DNA of 64,000 nt from Triticum aestivum (GCF_018294505.1 NC_057812.1:64829806-64893805); one strand, 5' to 3'; numbered from the stretch's first letter, positions 10,590-23,935 are shown. Notes: generated by a model not told the origin, from the sequence alone. Program-made: numbers and translations.

Positions 10590-11130
10590 CCCGTGCAGGT
10601 CGGTCCCTCTGTCCTAACCGAAATTTTGCCTCGCCAGTATGGGCACCTCGGTCCGGTCTGGTCCACTGGTGGCTGGTCCAAATGGCGACTCAGTGAACAA
10701 CTGGCCCAGCCCAGACCGTGTCCACCTGCCAGCCATTGTGTTTGTCGTGCTCGCGGAGGAACCTTGGTCGAAGTCCATGCTTACTGTCAGCCGCACCACC
10801 ACGACAGGAACGCATCTGGTGCCGGAGAGGGCCTCGGCCATGTCCAGTGGAACCTGAGCCATGGCAAGGGTGGTAGGGGAGGAGGATCTGGCCCCGATCT
10901 TGAGGGAGTGAATTGAAGAGGAAGAGGAGGAAGATGATGTCCGGAAGGATCCCATCCAGCCATGTTCATGGAAGGAAGGGGAGGAGAAATCCAGCTTCAA
11001 CCCCGACCTCGTCGAAGCTCATGCCATGGAGAAGGGCCGCAGCGCCAGTGCACGCCGGTGTCGGAGAAAGTGCAGAGGGGACGGCGGCTGCAAGGGGAAG
11101 AGATCGTGATTTTATTTTCATCCCGTGCGG
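10590..11130 (-). other. GC-rich exon-like block in the Helitron, unidentified
   Basis: The minus strand is open for 128 codons (10614-11000), with a serine-rich start followed by SLKIGARSSSP and MAQVPLDMAEALSGT. No family was recognised. It could be a captured first exon, but evidence for coding is weak. Confidence 0.25.
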
Positions 11131-11492
11131 CAGCAAGAATCAGGGGTGGGTCTTCCAAAGAAAAAGGAGTCAGGGGTTAATGCGTCGGCGGTTGTGGGAC
11201 ATGTACGTCTAGGCTAGGAAGTTGATCTGATATATATGGGATTGTTTTCCTTTTTTTTTCATCAAGCGTGATGTGCAGAGTTCGTTTTTCCCTTTTTTTC
11301 ATCAAGCCCGACATGCATACTTTGTTCTGTGTCTTCTTGTGTCTTCTCTTTCGTAGTAGTAGATAAGAAAAAACATAGATCTATGTTTAAATCCCACTCG
11401 TCAATCTTTATAATTAACATAATATCAACGGATAGAAAAGGGCGACCTATGGAGAACTATGAAAGACTCCTCCCTTTAATATTAGGTATAGA

Positions 11493-13011
11493 TATAGATT
11501 TACTTTATTTTTTAGTGTTATTCAACTACAGGTACAAAAACAACACTGTCTGGCCAAAATGCATCATCGCTGACTAGTTTCTGGCTGGTAGTCCCTCAGG
11601 GTCAGTGAGGATTTGCTCATGACACCAGGCACCTGGTCAGCCAGTGATGTGGTATTAGTTATACTGCTAGCCGGTCAGTACTCAGTGGTAATGATTCCGT
11701 TCACCTTGCATGTCTACGCTTTATTTACATATGTTTACCAGTGATGCAAACAACATTGACAGAAAGATAGGAACACAATACACACACATAATCATTCATT
11801 TGAACAATGCTTTTCGTAACACAATTCACATGTATATTTACACAGTTCACACCAACAATTCGATAATACTAGCCAAAGCTACAATCTTCACAGTTGAGCC
11901 TCTTAACAAACTAGAGACACAACGTATATTTTCTCACCGATCTCTATCCTAGTTCATAAACCCCTTGGTCATCTTGTTTTCTGCAGTGCCACTAAAATGT
12001 AAGTCTACACACAACAAAATTTGTCAAGACAACTAACATAAAATATTTATTGGTTCATTTATTGCACATGCATTTATGGATTTTATACCTAAGTTTTGAT
12101 ACACTCCGCTCAAGGATTCTCGGCTTCTCCAAGAAGCAGCAAATTGATTTTTGTTGTATGTCTGGAGAGAGCAGAATCTTCCAAGGCTTGATTCAGATCC
12201 TAAGAAACTATTTACCTCGCATGATAATGACACTTGTGCACACAACCATATCCGAAATGAGAATTCCAGAGTATCTCGGGCCTACTACCCCTAAGAGTTC
12301 CTCTTTTCTTCCTTCATTTTTGTGTTGTGCAACTAAAATATATGGTAGCTGCAATTGAAATATTTTATTTAAACCTTGTTGAGTTTACTTAGACATCAAA
12401 AAGTAAAGTAAGCATATACCGAGTATAATGTTGAAAAACATTCCACTCTATCTCCTATAATGAGGGAGCTGGTTGCATTCATACTATTTTTTATGAAATA
12501 TTCATCACTATATTGTCACATATAATATGCATAATATGTACACCAAGGCAGACCAACCTCGCCAAGAATGTTTTCTAACATATCTATGACCGAGTAATAT
12601 TTCTAACATATTCATAGGTACATGGAACATAGAGAAATTGTAAGACTCATAGCAAGACAATTACATGCATCCAAGAATTTAAGCACATCCATGACATGCA
12701 TAACATAATTGAAATTGCAAGATAGTTATGAAGGAATGGAACTCACCGTCGCGTCTGACCGAGGAACATTGCAGTACATGTCAGGACTACAAACACACAT
12801 CGAGGCGCAAGAGACGCGACCAGCAACAGGTCAAATCCATGTGGCAAAGCAATGGATGGGTGGCAATGCAGCAACGGCCCGACGGGAGAGAACCACCACG
12901 GCGTCCGGACGGCTTGCAAATGGCAACTTCTGGTTGGTGTGGCCACAAAAGAAGGCCGTGATGTCATTGGAGAGGCCGCCACATATCACCGGCCGGAGGA
13001 GAGGGGAGACT
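11493..13011. other. Unassigned AT-rich region
   Basis: Mostly AT-rich sequence with no recognisable protein motif. The GC-richer stretch 12743-12982 has minus-strand open frames of about 80 codons and ends in GTGAGT at about 12742, resembling an exon border. I could not identify it. Confidence 0.4.
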
Positions 13012-13485
13012 CGATTTTCCCTTATCTTCTCTTGATTGCAGCAGAGGGCCTTTCATGCCTTTTAAAATCCAGTTCTCAACCGTCAGTCCTTGGCGGTATT
13101 AAGGTGGGCCCCATAGCTCTGGCTATCATCTTTTGCTTGCGGATGGTGGCTTGTTGTTATTCAAGGCAAGTGTTGAGGGAGCGAATAGCATGTCAAACCT
13201 GTTGAATACATATTGCAGTGCTTCAGGATAGCGACTGCACAATGAGAAGTCATCTATATTTTTTAGTAGAGGATTTGCACAACCTTTACGTGAAACCATG
13301 AAGGTCGCTCTGAATGTGCAAACCAAATCTCTAAGTGACAGATATTTGGGCATGTATGCAGATGTTGGACACTCAAAGAATGGGTCATTTAAATACCTTA
13401 GGGATCGTGTGACATAAAAGATTAAAGCTTGGAAGGAGAAGCTCCTTTTGGCAGCTGGTAATGAGGTTTTAATCAAGTCGGTGGC
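13012..13485 (+). pseudogene. LINE ORF2 reverse-transcriptase fragment
   Basis: The plus strand encodes a decayed plant LINE reverse transcriptase. In order it shows PYLLLIAAEGLSCLLKSS, VLGGIKVGP, then after a frameshift HLLLADGGLL (position of the FADD catalytic box), NLLNTYCSAS, NEKSSIFFSRG, SDRYLGM and YLRDRV...KIKAWKEKLL. The catalytic box is altered (ADG for ADD). At least two in-frame stops (near 13230 and 13417) and one frameshift are present. The 3' side is cut by the LTR starting at 13486. It is a different LINE copy from the one at 1-1318. Confidence 0.85.
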
Positions 13486-14362
13486 TGTAACACCCCGGAT
13501 GTAACTTTCCATAATAGTAACTCCAACCCTTGCCATTTCCAGCTATGTGATATGATATTTCCTTCATGGTTGGCTTCTTTTGTTTGCCTTTGTGTTATTT
13601 ATTTGTTGCATTGTTATGCCATTTCTTTTTATTATTGCACTTGTCATCTATGTTTGCATCATGATCTTGCCAAGTGTTGTGTGTGCTTGGGTCATATTGC
13701 ATATCCATCCTCATCATGTGCATTGTGTGACCCATGCGTGACCACCTCTTGCATCACCTCTAACTCCTTCTCTTTATTTTATTTGGCAGGTGCCATTTTC
13801 CCTACCCCCAATAATGTCCAAGACTTCCTCATAAATCTTGCATCCTGTCCTAAACCCCTCTGTCAAGTTTCACCTCATTTGGAATTGTTTTGGTCAGGTT
13901 AAAAAATGCTCAAGTTTGAATTTTATTCAAACTTGCTCCATTTTTTACCTCTAAAATTGTCCAAGGTAATTATTTCAAATACTACAACATTCCAGGAGCT
14001 TGGAAATATTTTTATATTTACCAAACTCCTCTTCTTTGTCCCTGGCCTTTTCCCATTTGTTTTTCTGCCTGAAGAAATTGCAAAAGGAAATGAGCAGCGC
14101 AACAGCCCACTACCTGGGCCAGACCCCAGCAGCAGCAGCACTCACCTGGGCCTCGGCCTCTCAGGACGGCCCAGGTACTCTGCCCGCAGCCCGTCTCAGC
14201 CCCCGCGCGGCGCCTGCCTCCTCTTTCTCACCCGGCCACCCCTTTACCCACGCGCCCGTACGCCCGCGTGGTCGCCCCGGCCTGCTCGTCAGCGCCTCCC
14301 TGTAGCTTCCAACCCACCTTTCCCTCTCCCCTCGACGTCGCCATGGGGACCGCGAGCCCGAG

Positions 14363-14839
14363 TGTCGGTGTCAAAACTGGCGGATCTCGGATAGGGGGTC
14401 CCGAACTGTGCGTCTAGGATCGATGGTAACAGGAGACAGAGGACACGATGTTTACCCAGGTTCGGGCCCTCTCTATGGAGGTAATACCCTACTTCCTGCT
14501 TGATTGATCATGATGATATGCGTATTTCAAGAGTTGATCTACCATGAGATCGTAGATGCTAAACCCTAAAAGCTAGCCTATGGTATGATTGTTGTATATC
14601 TATCGACTAGCCTGACCCTAGTTTATATAATGCACCAAAGGTCTAGGATAACATGAGTCCTAGCCGAATACGCCGGTGGAGGAGGAGTCCTTGTCTTGAT
14701 TACCAAGTCTTGTGGAATCTTCCTTGTATGCGACAGCTGTCCGGACTGGCCCATGAGTATACGGCCATGGGGATGCTCGGCCCAATCTAACAGATTGGGA
14801 GATGACGTGGTGAGTACCCCCTAGTCCAAGACACCGTCA
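14363..14839 (-). repeat. 3' LTR of the 14363-24410 element
   Basis: 477 bp from TGTCGGTGTCAAAACTGG to GACACCGTCA. It pairs with the copy at 23936 in the same direction. A TTATATAA promoter-like sequence lies near 14624-14632. Confidence 0.92.
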
Positions 14840-14905
14840 GTAGCCCCCTGAACCGGTCTTCAAGTTAGGAACGCTCCTCGATTCTTCCGAACTATTCTTC
14901 ATCTT

Positions 14906-17006
14906 CGGTCATCGTTCTTGAAAACTGGTTCAACAAATCTTCTCATCTTCGATCTTGAGGATCGCCGAAGTGCATCCAAAGAGTTTACACGTCGGGTATC
15001 CGAGGAGCCCCTTTAAGTTTTCGGCCTTTATCAATGCCTTGTTATTTTTATGCTACACCTCGGGTTTGAAGTTGTTCCCGGGAGGCAGTGTCCTCTTGCG
15101 TCCGAGCTCTAACGCCGGACTGTATTCGAGGTATCTTTTGCAGCCGAGCACCAACGCCGGACTATGTCCAAGCTCCAACGCCGAACTGTATCTGAGCTCC
15201 AACGCCGGACTATATCCGAGGTGTCATAGATCATGGTTCAAAAAAGTTGAAGGAGTTTAGCCGAGTTTAATGCCGGAAATGCCCTCTATGAAGCTAGCCG
15301 CTAGCACCCGAGCTTTATGCCGGACTGCTTCCAAGGTGGTGCACCACCTCGACCGCAGGCTGATTTTTTGTGAATATTTTTAACTGGTGCAGTTTATTCT
15401 CTGCCGATGTATATCCAGTAGCCCTCAAGGTGTGTATCAGTCTAAAACCCGAGATGCACCTGAAGGCAAGTATAAAACCGCTATTCCTAGTAGTCCCTGA
15501 GACTCAGGTCGATGCGCGAAATCGGCCTGAGGATCAACTCCTAGCTTGGCAGCATACATGGGAATAAAAACGCTGTGTAATATATTAGAGATAATAGTGA
15601 TCAGCGAACGGGCCCCTGAGAGAGGGTCGTGAGAAGTCGCCGTGATATATAGCTTGATGCCAGATAGGTCCAGATGGTACTTATTGCTGTCCGAAGACGC
15701 GCTTTCCCATAGTTTGATCAAGCCAAACAGTGAGCCCTTTGAATTTTCTGCATTGAATAGGCAATGCAGTAGCCCCCGAGACACTGGTCGGGTGGCAACA
15801 CCAGATCAGGGGATCAATGTGCCCCTTTAATATTTGTAAATAATGAGCGCAAAGCCCAGTAGCCCCCGAGCCTTAATGTGGGCACGGGTGGCCGAATTAA
15901 GGATCGATATCCAGAGAAAAATCACAGATTATGTGTAATGATTCTATGTATCCAAGTACTTTACATCATTATTTTGACTCCCTTGCGACCATTTATCAGT
16001 TGAAAGTGGCCCATCATCGGCCTCTACCCCTTGGTAGATACTATGCAGTGTGTTTCCGCAATAACAAAACAACCCTTAGCCGATGTCTCGGTGCCGGAAG
16101 GCGGTTGTGTTTAGCGGAAACAAGGCAATCAGATATGCGGGCTTTAAAACTTTCGCTTAGTCATAGGAGCTTTATACTAGGGAAGCTAGCTATGAGCCCC
16201 CGTTTAGTGTTCGGCGAAAGCCGAGGTCAAGCCGTAAACACTTCGGCCAATGTTATGAACGGCCCGTCATTTAAAATAGTCATCGGATCCCTGACTAGTT
16301 TACGCCTATTGTGACAGTCAGTTTTCGGCTTTCTTCACTGAGGTGCTTGACCATGTGAGATGGAAGCACAATCGCAGTGGTTCTCCCTTTGCACACCTAG
16401 CCGAACAAAGCGGAACGTAGGAGGCAAGCACAGGAGCCGGGCAACCCAACTATTGACCAAAGACACAATTCGAAACCGATGCATATATAGCAATATCCGA
16501 GAATATTTGTGTCGAATCCCTAAAGGTGTCCGGCGTTGCACTGCGAGACTAATGCCGGAAACGCACAAATAGTTTAAAAGTGCCACAGGCTTGAAAAGCC
16601 AAAAAACTTATTTAAAAGTAATGTCCGAACTAGATCAAGTGTTCAGTGCCAATCCGAAAATTGGACTTTAAAAAAAGTGCTTCTGCCGTGCTTTAACGTG
16701 ATACATCCTATCTCAAGACTTCAAGCGGGTCAGCCTACAGCTTCAACCTCCTATCTCGAAGGCAGAGTACTTCTCATTAGGCCAGTTTAGCAAACTAAAC
16801 TCTAGCGGTTTTGAGAGAGAAATTAGCCTCCTCAGCTAGTGACCACATACTTGTGTCGAAAAAGGAATGATAAATAATAATAATAAAAATAAAAACTTTG
16901 CAACGACTAAGAAGAAGAACACTTATTATAAAATGGCTCATATAAATTTAAGAGCCCCCAAGTGACTTGGGTAAAATAATACTTTGAAACTGGTTCAACA
17001 AATATT
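14906..17006. repeat. 2.1-kb tandem repeat, copy 1
   Basis: The first of three head-to-tail copies. It includes a cluster of short AGCTCCAACGCCGGACT-type repeats (15100-15215), a GACAGTCAGTTTTCGGCTTTC block (near 16313) and an AATAATAATAATAAAAATA stretch (near 16875). The ORFs inside recur in each copy because of the duplication. Confidence 0.92.
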
Positions 17007-19111
17007 CGGTCGTCATTCTTGGAAACTGGTTCAACAAATCTTCTCATCTTCGATCTTAAGGATCGCCTAAGTGCATCCGAAGAGTTTACACGCCGGTTAT
17101 CCGAGGAGCCCCTTTAAGTTTCCGGCCTTTCTCAATGCCTTGTTATTTTTATGCTACACCTCGGGTTTGAAGTTTTTCCTGGGAGGCAGTGTCCTCTTGC
17201 GTCCGAGCTCTAACGTCGGACTGTATTCGAGGTATCTTTTGCAGCCGAGCACCAACGCCGGATTGTGTCCAAGCTCCAACGCCGGACTGTATCCGAGCTC
17301 CAACGCCGGACTATATCCGAGGTGTCATAGATCACCTTGGTTCAAAAAAGATGAAGGAGTTTAGCCGAGCTTAATGCCGAAAATGCCCTCTATGGAGCTA
17401 GCCGCTAGCACCCGAGCTTTATGCCGGACTGCTTCCAAGGTGGTGCACCACCTCGACCGCGGGCTGATTTTTTGTGAATATTTTTAACTGGTGCAGTTTA
17501 TTCTCTGCCGATGTATATCCAGTAGCCCTCAAGGTGTGTATCAGTCTAAAACCCGAGATGCACCTGAAGGCAAGTATAAAACCGATGTTCCCAGTAGCCC
17601 CTGAGACTCAGGTCGATGCGCGAAATCGGCCTGAGGATCAACTCCTAGCTCGGCAGCATACATGGGAATAAAAATGCAGTGTAATATATTAGAGATAATA
17701 GTGATCAACGAACGGGCCCCTGAGAGAGGGCCGTGAGAAGTCGCTGTGATATATAGCTTGATGCCAGATAGGTCCACATGGTACTTATTGCTGTCCGAAG
17801 ACGCGCTTTCCCATAGTTCGATCAAGCCAAACAGTGAGCCCTTTGAATTTTCTGCATTGAATAGGCAATGCAGTAGCCCCCGAGACACTGGTCGGGTGGC
17901 AACACCAGATCAGCGGATCGATGTGCCAGTTTAATATTTGTAAATAATGAGCGCAAAGCCCAGTAGCCCCCGAGCTTTAATGTGGGCACGGGTGGCCGAA
18001 TTAAGGATCGATATCCAGAGAAAAATCACAGATTATGTGTAATGATTCTATGTATCCAAGTACTTTACATCATTATTTTGACTCTCTTGCGACCGTTTAT
18101 CAGTTGAAAGTGGCCCATCATCGGCCTCTACCCCTTGGTAGATACTACCCAAGGTGTTTCCTCAATAACAAAACAACCCTTAGCCGATGTCTCGGTGCCC
18201 GAAGGCGGTTGTGTTTAGCGGAAACAAGGCAATCAGATATGCGGGCTTTAATATTTTCGCTTAGTCATAGGAGCTTTATACTAGGGAAGCTAGCTATGAG
18301 CCCCCGGTTAGTGTTCGGCGACAGCCGAGGTCAAGCCGTAAACACTTCGGCCAATGTTATGAACGGCCCATCATTTAATATAGTCATCGGATCGCTGACC
18401 AGTTTACGCCTATTGTGACAGTCAGTTTTCGGCTTTCTCCACTGAGGTGCTTGACCATGCGAGCTGGAAGCACAATCGCAGTGGTTCTCCCTTTGCACAC
18501 CTAGCCGAACAAAGCGGAACGTAGGAGGCAAGCACAGGAGCCAGGCAACCCAACTATTGACCGAAGACACAATTCGAAACCGATGCATATATAGCAATAT
18601 CCGAGAATGTTTGTGTCGAATCCCCAAAGGTGTCCGGCGTTGCACTGCGAGACTAATGCTGGAAACACACAAATAGTTTAAAAGTGCCACAGGCTTGAAA
18701 AGCCAAAAACTTATTTAAAAGTTTAATGTCCGAACTAGATCAAGTATTCAGTGCCAATCCGAAAATTGGACATTAAGAAAAGTGCTTCTGACGTGCTTTA
18801 ACGTGACACATCTTATCTCAAGACTTCAAGCGGGTCAGCCTACGGCTTCAACGTCCTATCTCGAAGGCGGAGTACTTCTCATTAGGCCAGTTTAGCAAAC
18901 TAAACTCTAGCGGTTTTGAGAGAGAAATTAGCCTCCTCAGCTAGTGACCACATACTTGTGTCGAAAAAGGAATGATAAATAATAATAATAAAAATAAAAA
19001 CTTTGCAACGACTAAGAAGAAGAACACTTATTATAAAATAGCTCATATAAATTTAAGAGCCCCCAAGTGACTTGGGTAAAATAATACTTTGAAACTGGTT
19101 CAACAAATATT
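17007..19111. repeat. 2.1-kb tandem repeat, copy 2
   Basis: The second copy, 2105 bp, nearly identical to copies 1 and 3 with scattered substitutions and small indels. It starts at CGGTCGTCATTCTTGG and ends at ACAAATATT before the next unit. Confidence 0.92.
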
Positions 19112-21191
19112 CAGTCGTCATTCTTGGAAACTGGTTCAACAAATCTTCTCATCTTCGATCTTGAGGATCGCCGAAGTGCATCCGAAGAGTTTACACGTCG
19201 GTTATCCGAGGAGCCCCTTTAAGTTTCCGGCCTTTATCAATGCCTTGTTATTTTTATGCTACACCTCGGGTTTGAAGTTTTTCCTGGGAGGCAGTGTCCT
19301 CTTGCGTCCGAGCTCTAACGTCGGACTGTATTCGAGGTATCTTTTGAAGCCGAGCACCAACGCCAGACTGTGTCCAAGCTCCAACGCCGGACTGTATCCG
19401 AGCTCCAACGCCGGACTATATCCGAGGTGTCATAGATCACCTTGGTTCAAAAAAGTTGAAGGAGTTTAGCCGAGCTTAATGCCAGAAATGCCCTCTATGG
19501 AGCTAGCCGCTAGCACCCGAGCTTTATGCCGGACTGCTTCCAAGGTGGTGCACCACCTTGACCGCGGGCTGATTTTTTGTGAATATTTTTAACTGGTGCA
19601 GTTTATTCTCTGCCGATGTATATCCAGTAGCCCTCAAGGTGTGTATCAGTCTAAAACCCGAGATGCACCTGAAGGCAAGTATAAAACCGCTGTTCCCAGT
19701 AGCCCCTGAGACTCAGGTCAATGCGCGAAATCGGCCTGAGGATCAACTCCTAGCTCGGCAGCATACATGGGAATAAAAACGCAGTGTAATATATTAGAGA
19801 TAATAGTGATAAGCGAACGGGCCCCTGAGAGAGGGCCGTGAGAAGTCGCTGTGATATATAGCTTGATGCCAGATAGGTTCAGATGGTACTTATTGCTGTC
19901 CGAAGACGCGCTTTCCCATAGTTCGATCAAGCCAAACAGTGAGCCCTTTGAATTTTCTGCATTGAATAGGCAATGCAGTAGCCCCCGAGACACTGGTCGG
20001 GTGGAAACACCAGATCAGGGGATCGATGTGCCCCTTTAATATTTGTAAATAATGAGCGCAAAGCCCAGTAGCCCCCGAGCCTTAAGGTGGGCACGGGTGG
20101 CCGAATTAAGGATCGATATCCAGAGCAAAATCACAGATTATGTGTAATGATTCTATGTATCCAAGTACTTTACATCATTATTTTGACTCCCTTGCGACCG
20201 TTTATCAGTTGAAAGTGGCCCATCATCGGCCTCTACCCCTTGGTAGATACTACCCAAGGTCTTTCCGCAATAACAAACCAACCCTTAGCCGATGTCTAGG
20301 TGCCCGAAGGCGGTTGCGTTTAGCGGAAACAAGGCAATAAGATATGCGGGCTTTAATACTTTCGCTTACTCATAGGAGCTTTATACTAGGGAAGCTAGCT
20401 ATGAGCCCCCGGTTAGTGTTCAGCGACAGCCGAGGTCAAGCCGTAAACACTTCGGCCAATGTTATGAACGGCCCGTCATTTAATATAGTCATCGGATCGC
20501 TGACCAGTTTACGCCTATTGTGACAGTCAGTTTTCGGCTTTCTCCACTGAGGTGCTTGACCATGCGAGCTGGAAGCACAATCGCAGTGGTTCTCCCTTTG
20601 CACACCTAGCCGAACAAAGCGGAACGTAGGAGGCAAGCACAGGAGCCGGGCAACCCAACTATTGACCGAAGACACAATTCGAAACCGATGCATATATAGC
20701 AATATCCGAGAATGTTTGTGTCGAATCCCTAAAGGTGTCCGGCGTTGCACTGCGAGACTAATGCTGGAAACACACAAATAGTTTAAAAGTGCCACAGGCT
20801 TGAAAAGCCAAAAAACTTATTTAAAAGTTTAATGTCCGAACTAGATCAAGTGTTCGGTGCCAATCCGAAAATTGGACATTAAAAAAAGTGCTTCTGCCGT
20901 GCTTTAACGTGACACATCTTATCTCAAGACTTCAAGCAGGCCAGCCTATGGCTTCAACCTCCTATCTCGAAGGCGGAGTACTTCTCATTAGGCCAGTTTA
21001 GCAAACTAAACTCTAGCGGTTTTGAGAGAGAAATTAGCCTCCTCAGCTAGTGACCACATACTTGTGTCAAACAAAGGAATGATAAATAATAATAATAAAA
21101 ATAAAAACTTAGCAACGAGTAAGAAGAAGAACACTTATTATAAAATGACTCATATAAATTTAAGAGCCCCCAAGTGACTTGGGTAAAATAA
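19112..21191. repeat. 2.1-kb tandem repeat, copy 3
   Basis: The third copy, about 25 bp shorter at its right end, where the sequence leaves the repeat after GACTTGGGTAAAATAAT. Unique interior follows. Confidence 0.92.
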
Positions 21192-23597
21192 TTTTATGTA
21201 AAATGATTCTATGTACGTAAGTACTTATATCATATCTGTGTTCACCCGAACATTAAATGCGTCTTAACCGACCGTCGGCTTCACCCTCTTCGGTCAAGGA
21301 CCGAAAAGTGTTATGTACTCCACCTATCGAGAATATCGACAGTGTTTCCAATAACCAGGCAATCAGGCCATAAGGCTGTAACAGAAAAAGCGCGCCCAGG
21401 GAACTTATGCTATATTACTGATGAAGTGTAAGAAGCATCTTCGAAGAAAATAGTACCCCCACCGATACCTTTCTTCGGTGCTCATTGTTACTATGAGACT
21501 TGTGCAATAGATTTTTTGTACTCATGAGTTCCGTTGTGTGCCGACCATCATTGAAAACTATAAGAGCGCTAGATTTCGGCTTCACCCAGTTTGAGGTCCG
21601 GCTCGGATGACCCGATCGTGACAATCGCAGAGGTGCTCCCTTTACTCCCTAGCCGAACAATCGGGAACGTAGGGGTAAACACAAGAGCGAGGCAACCCAG
21701 CTTGCAAATAGCTTAAGTCAATATGGTGCATATTATGGCGTAATACACGAACAAGGAATGAAGCCGTACAAGTATAATCATATGCAAGAGGAAATGCTTC
21801 ATGAAGGAATCCCCCAAGTGAACTGGGTATTTGAATTTGTGCTACACAAACAAAATTTGGACAAGGAAATTTTTTACAAGCAACTTTTTTCCAAAAAAGT
21901 ATAATGCTTGGTCGAACCGAACACAAGTTAAATATTTAAAACTTTGAGCATGAAGGAAACTTAGCTGGTTAATGTGTTCGGTATTGATGACGTGGTCCGA
22001 GCTTGATGCCGGACAAGGTTCCATCCCCTAAGCCGGTCCCGAGGTGGCGGAGCAAAGAGCTCGGCACTCCAAAGTGGTGACATAGCACGGTCAATGCAGG
22101 TCGGCAGAGTGATGCCGAAGTCCCCGACATGGGGTAATGAAGTGTTGATGAAGGCCCCCATCTTGCCGAGGTGACGTGGTATGTCAGTACGCCGAGTTGA
22201 CGATACTGTCCAACCCGGATCATTTTCCTGTGCATAAAAAATAGTGCAACCTGGAAATAATATTAATAATAATAATTTAAAAAAATCGTTGCATAATAAA
22301 TAATTTATGCAAAGTGAGTAATAAAAGAAATATGACCTGGCGCCGAAGTCAATGTCGACGCAGGGCGTCGGCGTGATGCGGTAAAGGCGTGGCAAAGCCT
22401 GGTTTCACAGGTCGGTCCGAGTTTCGGATGCAGCGTTCGCCGGACTATGTACGGAAACTGACCGAAACACCATGCGACCGTTGTCAATGCGGCCACCATT
22501 TGATAGACCTGTGTACATATGATGGACAAACTAGAGTAATAATTCGTTGGGAAAAATGAACCCAAACAAGCAAAAAAATACTAGGATTAATAGCACCTGG
22601 TTGATTTTTTGTAGGAATCCGAAGAAAGGTGACTCCCAAAGTTGGGACTCGATCTGCACACCCATTGCCTGATGGGCGACAAAGCGACGGCATGGCGATG
22701 CTGGCAAAGGTTGGCTCGCGGAGGCAAAGCCCTTGGTCCAGCTAACGTGACGGAGCTGGTCGGCTAGTGACGCCGAAGTCTTCGGAGTAGGTTGATGAAG
22801 AGATGGCGAAGCCCCCGGTCCAGCCGAGACGTCGAAGCCTCGATGTCAGCCGATGAGTCGAAGTAGGTCAGCGTGACGGACACCGGCTTGAAGAAGCAAC
22901 AGTGCGGCCCTGCCGATGCAGGTCGTGACGTGGTCAATGCCGGCATGATGAAGTGATCGTGCGGCGATGCCGGTGTGCCCATTCCGTGTAATCCGTGGGG
23001 CGGCGATGTTGGCGATGATTTATCCTTCGCGATGCCGAACTCTTGTTCGGCTTGCCGAGATGATGATCCGAAGATGTTGAGCTCGGCTCAACAAAGCGAC
23101 GACGTGTCTAGCGCAGGTCGGCAGCCTTGGAGCAATATTGCCGGATTGGTTTGACACCAACATGATGATGAAGATGACCTCAGGGGAGGCTTAAAATTTT
23201 ACGGGCATGCGTTTAAAAATGACACACAATACCCTAGATGAGAATTCCTCTAAAAAGATTGTCCAATATCACGTTCATAAAGAAACATGAATTCGGGTCG
23301 GATCCGTATTCGCGCAGAAAACAGATCCGAAAATTGGTCCACTCATCGGAAGGTTCCTAGAGTTTGAACTGTCGGATCGAGCTTAAATTTGGAGGGGTGA
23401 TAGATATGAGAATTCCGCAGTATATGAACGGTTGGATCTTCGAAAGGACCTTCGAGCTGGGCTTTAGAGACCACACCCTAAACTCGTCCAGATTCCCGTC
23501 CAGATTTGACAGGGCTCCGGTATATCGTAGATTGTCGGAGATTCCTCCATCGGAACTCGACGAAATTTTGCATGGCTGTTGTAGACGTAATTCCACA

Positions 23598-23888
23598 CTA
23601 TTCCACCGAAGCAATCGTCAAACCGACACTGGAGGAGGCGGTGACGGCGGATACAAGTTCGCTGTCCAAAAAAACAGCACGGCCACCCGAGGGCAATGTT
23701 GACGTTGAGCCCTCGAGCTCCGTGGATGATTCCTCTACGATCATGATACAGATCAAAGTTGATGTTGATGAAGGCCCCCATCCGAACATGACGATCGGAG
23801 ATGGAGCACGGTCCTCGGTCGAGTCAAGGTGACCAGTCGAGCCGACGACGAAGATGCCGGCGTCGCAGTTGACCTGCGGGCGAGCCAT
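23598..23888 (-). CDS. Short ORF after the primer-binding site, unknown function
   Basis: A 96-codon ORF starts 47 bp inside the 5' LTR on the element's sense strand (MARPQVNCDAGIFVVGS...) and is rich in Ser, Thr and Val. No domain is recognised. Its position matches the start of gag in related elements, so it may be the remnant of a gag start. Whether it is translated is unknown. Confidence 0.35.
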   Translation of the reverse strand: MARPQVNCDAGIFVVGSTGHLDSTEDRAPSPIVMFGWGPSSTSTLICIMIVEESSTELEGSTSTLPSGGRAVFLDSELVSAVTASSSVGLTIASVE

Positions 23889-23935
23889 TGATTCTTTTGC
23901 CGATCACACAGCGGAACTCTCAATGAAAGCACCAA

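Larger units (their letters stand above)
7873..11492 (-). mobile_element. Non-autonomous Helitron carrying a gene fragment
   Basis: On the minus strand the element begins TCTATACCTAATATTAAAG (at 11492). It ends with a hairpin, CCCGT-loop-ACGGG (7898-7881), then 8 nt, then CTAG at 7876-7873. The flanking bases are A (7872) and T (11493), as expected for insertion between A and T without duplication. TC start, 3' hairpin and CTAG end are the defining Helitron features. The size is 3620 bp. No Rep/helicase domain is seen, so it would depend on a partner element. The interior includes a decayed receptor-kinase fragment (9901-10175) and two GC-rich exon-like blocks. Terminus assignment was made by eye. 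Confidence 0.8.

Noticed and set aside
15100..15215. Short repeats of about 22-24 bp that could suggest a CRISPR array
   Set aside because: There are only four or five imperfect units without unique spacers, inside a plant retrotransposon.
14955..20795. Sets of near-identical ORFs of 60-127 codons recurring every 2.1 kb
   Set aside because: They recur only because the DNA unit is triplicated. They carry no known domain, overlap on both strands, and differ by changes that do not look selected.
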